From Candidatus Hermodarchaeota archaeon (GTDB lineage: Archaea > Asgardarchaeota > Hermodarchaeia > Hermodarchaeales > Hermodarchaeaceae): a stretch of 6,369 bases of DNA. Numbering within the stretch: position 1 is the stretch's first letter; each line of letters starts with the position of its first letter. Position numbers and translations under genes: made by a program. The DNA is taken from positions 1 through 6,369 of the forward strand of contig JAEOSV010000237.1 in the NCBI GenBank assembly GCA_016840185.1, written 5' to 3'. The notes under the pieces were generated by a model. It ran no database searches. It was not told the DNA's origin and was given only the letters and a program-made list of their open reading frames with translations. Of this stretch, positions 1-4,695 are shown piece by piece.

Positions 1-468
1 CCTGAAAATTCTTTACTTTGCTCCTTTATGACAAGTCTTTTTGCCCACCGGTTCCATGATAACACTTGTGATTTTATGTCAGGAGATCCGAAGGATCACG
101 TGGTAGATAACCTCATGGGCTGTGCAGCGTCCTTGTGTGCCTATAATCTGGTCACCGATTTGAATCGAAAACTAGCGTTATTGCAGCAGATCAATAAAGA
201 GTACGGGGCGCTCATCAACAAGCTAGAATCCGAGAATATTTCATCGAACGATTTAGAAATCGCTGCTCCAGTCGCAAAAGAAAAAGTTGCTTCTGAAATC
301 CAACGACGAGACGCTTTTGGTTTGGACACAGAAGCCGCTGAACGGCTACGCAAGATGTGCCCCTCAAAGGTTGACCAAGTCATCAATTTCTTGAAAGAGA
401 AACGCAATTTAGAAATCATTATGTCGTTCTCGTTCAAAGAACCTCCTAAAGACTCTCAGGACTCCTAG
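1..468 (+). CDS. Unrecognised small protein, 5' end open at window edge
   Basis: I do not recognise this protein. The frame is open from the first base of the window; the first in-frame ATG is at 28 (146 residues) and another is at 76. Neither is preceded by a purine-rich ribosome-binding site, so the true start may lie upstream and this may be only the C-terminal part. Counting from the ATG at 28, residues about 32-38 hold a C-x(4)-C pair. Residues about 43-70 form a charged amphipathic helix that could be a short coiled coil, and residues about 80-130 are also helix-like and rich in Lys, Glu and Arg. The tail (FKEPPKDSQDS) is polar and probably disordered. There is no signal peptide or membrane segment, so it should be cytosolic. 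It ends at a TAG and faces the convergent flavodoxin gene across about 120 bp. That it is coding is fairly likely from its length and protein-like composition; its function is unknown. Confidence 0.6.
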   Translation, partial: PENSLLCSFMTSLFAHRFHDNTCDFMSGDPKDHVVDNLMGCAASLCAYNLVTDLNRKLALLQQINKEYGALINKLESENISSNDLEIAAPVAKEKVASEIQRRDAFGLDTEAAERLRKMCPSKVDQVINFLKEKRNLEIIMSFSFKEPPKDSQDS

Positions 469-563
469 CAGATATTAGCAGGTTCTCATCGGCTTCCTTT
501 CGTCTGTTGTCGGCATGGCGAAAAAAGGCGTTAAGAATAGATGGTAGATCACAAGTCATAATT

Positions 564-605
564 GAAAAAAACTCGCAGAAGCTGTGGATTTATCCAAACT
601 TCTGC
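564..605 (-). terminator. Hairpin plus T7 terminator of the first flavodoxin gene
   Basis: Read on the minus strand, GCAGAAG (605-599) pairs with CTTCTGC (581-575). Inside it TGGA (596-593) pairs with TCCA (588-585) around a TAAA loop, with a small asymmetric internal bulge between the two stems. Three bases later a run of seven T follows (571-565). The TAA stop codon (592-590) lies inside the hairpin. Archaeal RNA polymerase terminates mainly at U-tracts, so the T7 is the key element and the stem may assist or stabilise the 3' end. Confidence 0.6.
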
Positions 606-1120
606 AATATCTTTTTGGCAAAATCCTTTGCATTCTGTAAATCTTCAGGATTCGGGTGTTTTTTGACTTCTTCAAAATAAGCTTCAAGCTCCGTATCGGA
701 CAGGGGTGCTCCTCCTGCCAACATGGATTTGGTGAGTTCAGGTGAGGGGTTCCCTTGACAATTGAAGCATCCAAGAAAATCAATTTTCTTTTCCTTGCAT
801 GCAGTTTCAAATGACACTAGACATTTTCCAGCATATTCACTGACGGTTTCCTGGGTGGCTGCGCATGTGAAGAAACCCGCGAGCTTAAATCTAGGCGAAC
901 GCGGAAGATCGTCCAGCAGCCTCTTGACTGGAACCGCTAAATCAGCAGAGTGGCAGGCCGAACCTAAAAACACCAAGTCGAACTCATTCAATTCATTGGT
1001 CGTTATCACTTTTACTTCTTCTAAACGGGCATCATAGTGCTTTGAAACCTCGTCATGAATTGCTCGAGCCACCATCTCCGTATTTCCAGTTTCACTAAAA
1101 TACACAACAAGTAGATTCAT
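590..1120 (-). CDS. Flavodoxin-fold protein, six cysteines
   Basis: A 176-residue flavodoxin-like protein, expected to bind FMN non-covalently and act as a cytosolic electron carrier or small flavin-dependent reductase. The FMN phosphate-binding loop is clear at the N-terminus: beta strand LLVVYF (3-8), then S9-E-T-G-N-T14 and a helix MVARAI. A second core strand FDLVFLGSAC (about 47-56) and a third, FKLAGFFTC (about 78-86), follow the usual order. The C-terminal half holds a G-C-F-N-C-Q-G motif (Cys118, Cys121) seen in a subset of flavodoxin-family proteins; the other cysteines are 56, 86, 100 and 108. I chose the ATG at 1120 because the phosphate loop then sits at the normal distance from the N-terminus; a GTG at 1138 would add six residues. 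It lies downstream of a second flavodoxin gene on the same strand (110 bp gap). The electron partner is not evident. Confidence 0.85.
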   Translation of the reverse strand: MNLLVVYFSETGNTEMVARAIHDEVSKHYDARLEEVKVITTNELNEFDLVFLGSACHSADLAVPVKRLLDDLPRSPRFKLAGFFTCAATQETVSEYAGKCLVSFETACKEKKIDFLGCFNCQGNPSPELTKSMLAGGAPLSDTELEAYFEEVKKHPNPEDLQNAKDFAKKILQKFG

Positions 1121-1179
1121 CTGAACAACTTCCAACACTTACCTTCATTAACTTCCAATAGCCATTTTGATTCAAGCCC

Positions 1180-1196
1180 CAACCATTAATACTTTG
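1180..1196 (-). promoter_or_regulatory. Possible TATA element for the first flavodoxin gene
   Basis: On the minus strand the motif AAGTATTAATGG lies about 65-75 bases upstream of the ATG at 1120. This would put transcription start near 1160 and leave a leader of about 40 bases. It is A+T-rich but not distinctive, and the gene could also be read through from the flavodoxin gene upstream. A 6-bp inverted repeat (CTTTGC 1192-1197, GCAAAG 1204-1209) overlaps its edge. Confidence 0.25.
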
Positions 1197-1230
1197 CTAG
1201 CCCGCAAAGAGTGCATCTAGTTCTAAGAGA

Positions 1231-1650
1231 CTATTTTAGAATAGTGAATTCACTGACTTTATCCATCTCGCCTTCAGCAAGGGGGCCTTCATTTCCGGTG
1301 ACAATGAAGCTTACCGGTTCCATCGCAATTTCAAAATCGAGTTTCTTAAGTTTACTCTGAATCTTCTTTGCAGCGCTTCCAGCAAACCGGGATTTATACT
1401 TGGTATCAAATGTGGCTGCTCGTTTTCCTTGGAAGGATTTGCCTTTCAATTTTTTAAAGAAGTCTTTCATTCCTTTTGACATATTCCACGCATGTGTCGG
1501 ACTCCCCACTACAAACACGTTATAATCTTGTAGTTTTGAGAAATCAATATCAGATACCTTGAAGACATCTGCGTTCAGAATCTTGGCAATACCCATCGCA
1601 ACTTTTTCGGTATTTCCAAACTTTGTATCAAAGATCAAAACGGTTTTCAT
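1231..1650 (-). CDS. Flavodoxin (short-chain, archaeal type)
   Basis: A 139-residue single-domain flavodoxin, close to the usual short-chain length. The FMN phosphate loop is TKFGNTEKVA (9-18) directly after the first strand MKTVLIFD. Strand YNVFVVGSPTH (about 43-53) followed by AW matches the loop that stacks against the flavin ring. Strand GKRAATFDTKYKSR (about 74-88), the basic helix AAKKIQSKLKKL, and the end motif TGNEGPLAEGE (118-128) match archaeal and clostridial flavodoxin-family proteins. It should carry one or two electrons as a soluble FMN protein. The frame extends upstream to a possible start at 1713, but the added 21 residues do not fit the family, so I chose the ATG at 1650. 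No good ribosome-binding site precedes that ATG (the bases before it are TTTTATCCCC), so it may be translated from a short or leaderless transcript. It is divergent from the GYD-domain gene and precedes the first flavodoxin gene on the same strand. Confidence 0.88.
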   Translation of the reverse strand: MKTVLIFDTKFGNTEKVAMGIAKILNADVFKVSDIDFSKLQDYNVFVVGSPTHAWNMSKGMKDFFKKLKGKSFQGKRAATFDTKYKSRFAGSAAKKIQSKLKKLDFEIAMEPVSFIVTGNEGPLAEGEMDKVSEFTILK

Positions 1651-1757
1651 GGGGATAAAACCAAAAACCGTGGCTAAAAAGATTACTCCTAATCTATCCT
1701 CGGAAGGAGACAAACAAACTATTTTTTTGGAAATCCGGTTCTTTAGAGTGTAAAGAT

Positions 1758-1800
1758 GAAAATTTAAGTGCTAATTCAACACGAATATCCTTCGAGGTGA
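1758..1800 (+). promoter_or_regulatory. TATA-like element and ribosome-binding site of the GYD gene
   Basis: An A+T-rich stretch, GAAAATTTAAG (about 1758-1768), sits about 25 bases upstream of the expected transcript start near 1790. GAGGTGA (1794-1800) is a strong match to the archaeal anti-Shine-Dalgarno and lies seven bases before the TTG at 1808. The ribosome-binding site is the firmer call of the two and it decides the start codon. Confidence 0.5.
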
Positions 1801-1807
1801 AGGGATA

Positions 1808-2101
1808 TTGCCCATCTATATCACCCTCATGAAATTAACCGAACAAGGTGTAAAAGGTATCAAAGATGCTCCGAAACGGATTGAATCAGGAATCAAATAC
1901 CTTGAGAAACTCGGTGGAAAACTCCTCGCATTCTATGTCACACTTGGTGAATACGATTACATCGGAATTGCTGATGCACCCAACGATGATGTCGTTATGC
2001 GTTTCCTGTTTGGGTTAGGCATGGCAGGTAACGTCCGAACAAAGACGCTCAAAGCCTATACTCCAGAACAGATGACGAAAATCGTCAAGGATTTGCCATA
2101 A
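1808..2101 (+). CDS. GYD-domain protein
   Basis: A 97-residue protein of the GYD-domain family, a small alpha/beta fold resembling dimeric ferredoxin-like barrels. The biochemical role of the family is not settled. The start PIYITLMKLTEQGVKGIKD is typical of the family, the namesake motif appears as G47-E-Y-D50 followed by YIGIADAP, and the end LKAYTPEQM matches the usual final strand and helix. Length is normal (about 95-105 residues). The start is TTG, supported by GAGGTGA seven bases upstream; starting at the internal ATG (residue 8) would remove the first beta strand. It is cytosolic with no membrane segment. It is transcribed divergently from the short flavodoxin gene across 157 bp, so the two may share control, but no functional link can be read from sequence alone. 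A T-rich tract follows the stop. Confidence 0.9.
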   Translation: MPIYITLMKLTEQGVKGIKDAPKRIESGIKYLEKLGGKLLAFYVTLGEYDYIGIADAPNDDVVMRFLFGLGMAGNVRTKTLKAYTPEQMTKIVKDLP

Positions 2102-2118
2102 GTTTTTCAATCTCTTTT
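2102..2118 (+). terminator. T-rich terminator of the GYD gene
   Basis: Directly after the TAA stop comes GTTTTTCAATCTCTTTT: two T runs and a pyrimidine-rich spacer without a hairpin. This suits archaeal U-tract termination. The rest of the intergenic region up to 2297 holds the promoter elements listed separately and no convincing small gene. Confidence 0.4.
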
Positions 2119-2208
2119 GAGCATTTACCGGTCCAATTCCTCACTGAGTGGTTAGTGCTGGCTCCAGGATAATTATTCAGCTAGTGACCCTTTACGAGCA
2201 CAAGAGAT

Positions 2209-2282
2209 GTTAACTGAAAAGTGAAAGTATATAGATTATTAGGTAATATATTTCGGTTAACTGGAGCCTAACTTCAGTTAAC
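2209..2282 (+). promoter_or_regulatory. Promoter of the surface propeller gene with three operator-like 8-mers
   Basis: The 8-mer GTTAACTG occurs at 2209-2216 and 2256-2263, and its reverse complement CAGTTAAC at 2275-2282. The last two form a perfect inverted repeat with an 11-base spacer. Between the first and second copies lies a TATA-like element AGTATATAG (2226-2234), which predicts transcription start near 2255, at the edge of the second copy. A second A+T-rich stretch, TAATATATTT, lies at 2243-2252. The arrangement, with one copy upstream of TATA and a palindrome at or just after the start site, is what a repressor or activator operator would look like. The palindrome could instead be a hairpin in the mRNA leader. 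Confidence 0.5.
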
Positions 2283-2286
2283 TTTT

Positions 2287-2300
2287 GGTGAATTGAGTTG
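2287..2300 (+). promoter_or_regulatory. Ribosome-binding site and TTG start of the propeller gene
   Basis: GGTGA (2287-2291) is a partial match to the archaeal Shine-Dalgarno sequence and lies six bases before the TTG at 2298. This start yields a proper signal peptide with three lysines ahead of the hydrophobic core, which no later in-frame start would give. Confidence 0.5.
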
Positions 2301-3641
2301 AATAAGAAAAAAGTTTCTTCTTCGATTTTTCTAGCATTTCTGCTGATTCTTCCGATGACAATGTTTGCGATGATCCCCTGGAATGGGTCTCCGACCGAAC
2401 TCAGTAGCGTTCGGGCACAGACCGTCCAGTGGAATCAAACCTACGGAACAATTGGACGTGAAGAAGCCGGGTATATGATTGAAGTCAGCACTGGAGGCTA
2501 TCTCATGGCAGGTGGCACAGATCCTGGAATTGGCACCGGTCGAGATGCCTGGCTTGTACGAATCGATGCAAATGGAAACCATTTGTGGAATCACTCCTAT
2601 GGACAATCTGGCGCAGAATGGGAACGCTTAAATGATGTCACAGAATGCAATGATGGTGGGTTCGCGGCTACGGGATTTTTGGTTCCAGACACCGTTGGAA
2701 TCAATGAAAACGTATTTGTTCTGAAAGTGGATGCAAATGGCATTCAAGAATGGAATAGCACCTTCGGTGGCCTTAGCCCAGAACAAGGTCGGGAAATCAT
2801 AGAGGTCAGTGGTGGTGGCTTCGCCGTCATTGGTCACACTGATCAATATGGTGCAGGGCTCGATGATGTGTGGTTAATCCGTCTGGATATGAATGGAAAC
2901 CATCTATGGAATCATACCTATGGTGGGAGTGCCGTGGATGCCGGCTGGTCTCTGACTGAAACTAGTGGTGGTTTTGCGCTGTTCGGACGTACTGAAAGCT
3001 TTGGAGCGGGTGGTTCGGATATGTGGCTGATTCATGTGGATGGTTCGGGGAATCATTTATGGAATCGGACTTACGGTGGATCCCAACCCGAATGGGGAAT
3101 ACGAATTCGAGAATTAACAAATGGTGATTTTGGGCTCTGTGGTGACACTCTCAGTTATGGGCCGAACACCCCCACAAGTGAGAACGCGTTCTTTCTGCGC
3201 GTTGATTCAAGTGGAAATCATCTTTGGAATCAAACCTACGGTGGTTCTGACATCGAAGTTGCCATTGATTTCAAAGAAGATAGTGCCGGGGGATTCGTTC
3301 TCGCGGGGCCTTCTCGAAGTTATTCTGCTGGTGCTTACGACTACTATGTTATGCGCACAGACGCCATTGGAAACCTCCTGTGGAATCATAGTTATGGAGG
3401 CGTCCAGTACGAACGAGTCTTCGCGGTTCTTATTCCTAGCACAGGCGGGATCATGGTATACGGTGATTCAGTCAGTTATGGTGCTGGTCTTGAAGACTTC
3501 TGGATTCTACAACTCTCAGATGACCCAATCATTATTCCTCCACCACCGTTGCCAATTCCGTTGGAATGGATTCTCATCATTGCCGTAGTAATCATCGTTA
3601 TCGTCATCCTAGCGATCATTTGCATCATGAGGAGACGTTAA
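2298..3641 (+). CDS. Secreted, membrane-anchored seven-repeat beta-propeller protein
   Basis: A 447-residue surface protein. Residues 1-27 are a signal peptide: Lys3-5, then a hydrophobic core from about 9; possible cleavage is after MFA24 or VRA40. Seven repeats of 51-55 residues follow, starting at Trp45, 97, 152, 204, 255, 310 and 362. Each has W-N-x-[ST]-[YF]-G, then a Gly-Gly-Phe-type turn, an S-x-G-A-G-type loop in several copies, a strand of the D-x-W-L-I-R-x-D kind, and G-N-x-L leading to the next Trp. Seven such units suggest a seven-bladed propeller. A proline-rich spacer (410-421) joins it to a membrane helix (about 424-443) and an Arg445-447 tail, which places the propeller outside the cell. 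Every repeat has an N-glycosylation sequon at the same place. The role is unknown; binding of glycans, proteins or other cells is possible. It has its own promoter and terminator. Related repeat proteins are common in Asgard genomes. Confidence 0.85.
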   Translation: MNKKKVSSSIFLAFLLILPMTMFAMIPWNGSPTELSSVRAQTVQWNQTYGTIGREEAGYMIEVSTGGYLMAGGTDPGIGTGRDAWLVRIDANGNHLWNHSYGQSGAEWERLNDVTECNDGGFAATGFLVPDTVGINENVFVLKVDANGIQEWNSTFGGLSPEQGREIIEVSGGGFAVIGHTDQYGAGLDDVWLIRLDMNGNHLWNHTYGGSAVDAGWSLTETSGGFALFGRTESFGAGGSDMWLIHVDGSGNHLWNRTYGGSQPEWGIRIRELTNGDFGLCGDTLSYGPNTPTSENAFFLRVDSSGNHLWNQTYGGSDIEVAIDFKEDSAGGFVLAGPSRSYSAGAYDYYVMRTDAIGNLLWNHSYGGVQYERVFAVLIPSTGGIMVYGDSVSYGAGLEDFWILQLSDDPIIIPPPPLPIPLEWILIIAVVIIVIVILAIICIMRRR

Positions 3642-3664
3642 AGTCTCCTCCACTCATTTTTTTT
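3629..3664 (+). terminator. Hairpin plus T8 terminator of the propeller gene
   Basis: GAGGAGAC (3629-3636) and GTCTCCTC (3643-3650) form a perfect 8-bp stem with a six-base loop that contains the TAA stop codon (3639-3641). Six bases later a run of eight T follows (3657-3664). It stands between two convergent genes. Read on the minus strand the hairpin lacks a T-run after it, so it is expected to act mainly on the plus-strand transcript. Confidence 0.65.
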
Positions 3665-3670
3665 GGAGTA

Positions 3671-4127
3671 TCACAATTTCTTAGTGATTTCCTGAGCAAA
3701 CGTTCGCGCATGATTTAAAGAGGTGCCATCAGGAAATCCTTTCGGTACTTCTTGAGCTCGCTTTGCCCATTCAACAAATTGTGGATTGCCTGATTGGAGC
3801 ATTCCTTGGATGAGTTGTTCACTCATATCGCCGCGACAATGAAATAAGCCAACGATTTCTGCCCCCTCTGTGGCGTTACGGCATTTCTGGAGCCATTCTT
3901 GTAGGGGTGGAGCGTCTTCAGGTGAACCATGCGTAATAACCAACGCGATTCGTCTCCCTTTCACGTGGCCTTCAAGCCATTCTTTGGCTTCGGGACCCGA
4001 CCCAACATCTCAATTGGGAAACCAACAAAGGTCAAATCATAACCTTCTAACGTTTCGGTTTCAATCCAGGGTTTGAGATCTTTTTCGTGTTACCTGGCAG
4101 GGATCGAAATGTGAAGAGAACTTTCAA
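3671..4127 (-). pseudogene. Flavodoxin-family gene broken by frameshifts
   Basis: Remains of a flavodoxin-fold gene spread over three frames. It starts well: GGAGG (4139-4135) lies seven bases before a TTG at 4127, followed by MKVLFTFRSLPGNTKK, a normal first strand and phosphate loop. The frame then changes near the A5 run at about 4081-4085, continuing as DLKPWIETETLEGYDLTFVGFPIE. It changes again near 4002-4006, continuing as GSGPEAKEWLEGHV into the intact C-terminal frame (ATG 3964 to 3671, KGRRIALVITHGSPEDAPP, then GLFHCRGDMSEQL). Compared with the first flavodoxin gene, about 15 residues are missing between the phosphate loop and the second core strand, so the first break looks like a deletion of several tens of bases rather than a single lost base. 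The C-terminal half shares F-x-C-x-G and L-x-x-x-M-L-x-x-G with that gene. The 97-residue open stretch alone lacks the FMN phosphate loop. Assembly errors could explain the second shift. Confidence 0.75.
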
Positions 4128-4160
4128 CGATTTTCCTCCGAATGGTAGAATATGAATTCA

Positions 4161-4170
4161 GATATTTATT
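4161..4170 (-). promoter_or_regulatory. Possible TATA element of the broken flavodoxin gene
   Basis: On the minus strand AATAAATATC lies about 35-45 bases upstream of the TTG at 4127, predicting transcription start near 4138 just ahead of the GGAGG ribosome-binding site. The match is plausible but the region is generally A+T-rich. Confidence 0.3.
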
Positions 4171-4212
4171 CATTGTTTGAGCATTTCCGGGATTTTGGTT
4201 TCTTTGATTTGT

Positions 4213-4267
4213 GGAAAGGGTTAAATACTACTAAGTATACTCATACTACTGGTTATACTCAGTATAA
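4213..4267 (+). promoter_or_regulatory. Promoter of the AbrB gene with tandem 18-bp repeats and palindrome
   Basis: A purine-rich BRE-like GGAAAGGG (about 4213-4220) is followed at once by a TATA-like TTAAATAC (4221-4228), predicting transcription start near 4250. Overlapping and following the TATA box are two adjacent 18-bp direct repeats: ATACTACTAAGTATACTC (4225-4242) and ATACTACTGGTTATACTC (4243-4260), identical at 15 of 18 positions. The second runs into a 15-bp palindrome, TTATACT-C-AGTATAA (4253-4267). A smaller palindrome, AGTATACT, lies at 4234-4241. These fit operator sites covering the core promoter, which suits autoregulation by the protein encoded next to them. Confidence 0.5.
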
Positions 4268-4280
4268 TCAACATAAAGAG

Positions 4281-4580
4281 ATGAAACATACAATGTTTGA
4301 TGACGAACTACCAGAACCTCTCGATGTACCTGAACCTCCTCATCCACCTGGGCTCCACAAGATGAAACATAAACGCGTCCGTATCATTGTGAAGGGCTAT
4401 ATGCGCCCAGACGGCTCCTCATACCATGTCGTTATTCCTAAGCAAATTCGTGAAATGATGAGTCTAGAGGGTGGCGAATACTTTTTGATGGCGGCTAGTC
4501 CGCGACGTGATGAGATTCGTCTCCGTCGAGTGGATTTCTTCGAGGACGACGAAGAAGAAGGGTCAACTTCAAAGAAGTAA
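4281..4580 (+). CDS. AbrB/SpoVT-type DNA-binding protein
   Basis: A 99-residue protein with one AbrB/SpoVT-type domain, expected to dimerise as a swapped-hairpin barrel and bind DNA as a transcription regulator or as an antitoxin-like factor. The domain spans about residues 32-84. The recognisable core is R-V-R-I-I-V-K-G, then R-P-D-G-S-S-Y-H-V-V-I-P-K-Q-I-R-E (42-58), then LEGGEYFLM. The V-I-P-K-x-[IL]-R-E stretch is the hallmark of the family. An N-terminal proline- and acid-rich segment (residues 6-24) precedes it, and a very acidic tail (FFEDDEEEGS) ends the protein. The frame is open back to an ATG at 4152, which would add 43 residues, but those would be encoded by the promoter and its repeats and have no clear ribosome-binding site, so I prefer the ATG at 4281. 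No toxin gene is adjacent. The likely targets are its own promoter and perhaps the downstream longin-domain gene. Confidence 0.8.
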   Translation: MKHTMFDDELPEPLDVPEPPHPPGLHKMKHKRVRIIVKGYMRPDGSSYHVVIPKQIREMMSLEGGEYFLMAASPRRDEIRLRRVDFFEDDEEEGSTSKK

Positions 4581-4695
4581 CAGCTCCGATGGGTGTTGAC
4601 CTTTCCTTCATTTATTTTGAAACCCTGCAGGGGCTCCGACAACCCTTTATGATTATCGGCGGATAGGAATCTGCGGATTTCCTCCTATTGCTGGT
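4581..4695 (+). other. Intergenic region between the AbrB and longin-domain genes
   Basis: A pyrimidine-rich stretch (about 4599-4617) could terminate the AbrB transcript; it contains TTTATTTT (4610-4617), which could also act as a TATA-like element. TTTATGATTAT (4646-4656) is a second TATA candidate. CCCTGCAGGG (4623-4632) is a perfect 10-bp palindrome, and GCTCCGA occurs twice (4582-4588 and 4633-4639). I cannot decide between read-through from the AbrB gene and a separate promoter. Confidence 0.3.

Noticed and set aside
1192..1209. 6-bp inverted repeat CTTTGC/GCAAAG between the two flavodoxin genes
   Set aside because: The stem is short and A+T-rich with no T-run following on either strand, so it cannot be supported as a terminator or operator.
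1651..1713. 21-residue N-terminal extension of the short flavodoxin (start at 1713)
   Set aside because: It puts extra residues before the first flavodoxin strand, which normally begins at the N-terminus; the ATG at 1650 fits the family exactly.
2160..2268. Distant inverted repeat GGCTCCAG (2160-2167) and CTGGAGCC (2261-2268)
   Set aside because: An 8-bp match separated by over 90 bp may be chance; it overlaps the better-supported GTTAACTG elements and adds no clear structure.
3121..3588. 155-residue open frame within the propeller gene, shifted frame
   Set aside because: It overlaps the propeller gene in another frame and its translation has no domain or repeat logic; the repeated DNA keeps this frame open.
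3870..4076. 68-residue plus-strand open frame across the broken flavodoxin gene
   Set aside because: It is the complement of clear flavodoxin coding sequence on the minus strand and has no start signal.
4225..4260. CRISPR or iteron-type replication origin reading of the 18-bp tandem repeat
   Set aside because: There are only two units without spacers, they overlap a TATA-like box directly before a regulator gene, and no replication gene is adjacent; a promoter operator is simpler.
4281..4580. Antitoxin of a toxin-antitoxin pair
   Set aside because: AbrB-type antitoxins normally sit next to a small toxin gene; the neighbours are a flavodoxin remnant on the other strand and a large longin/helical gene.
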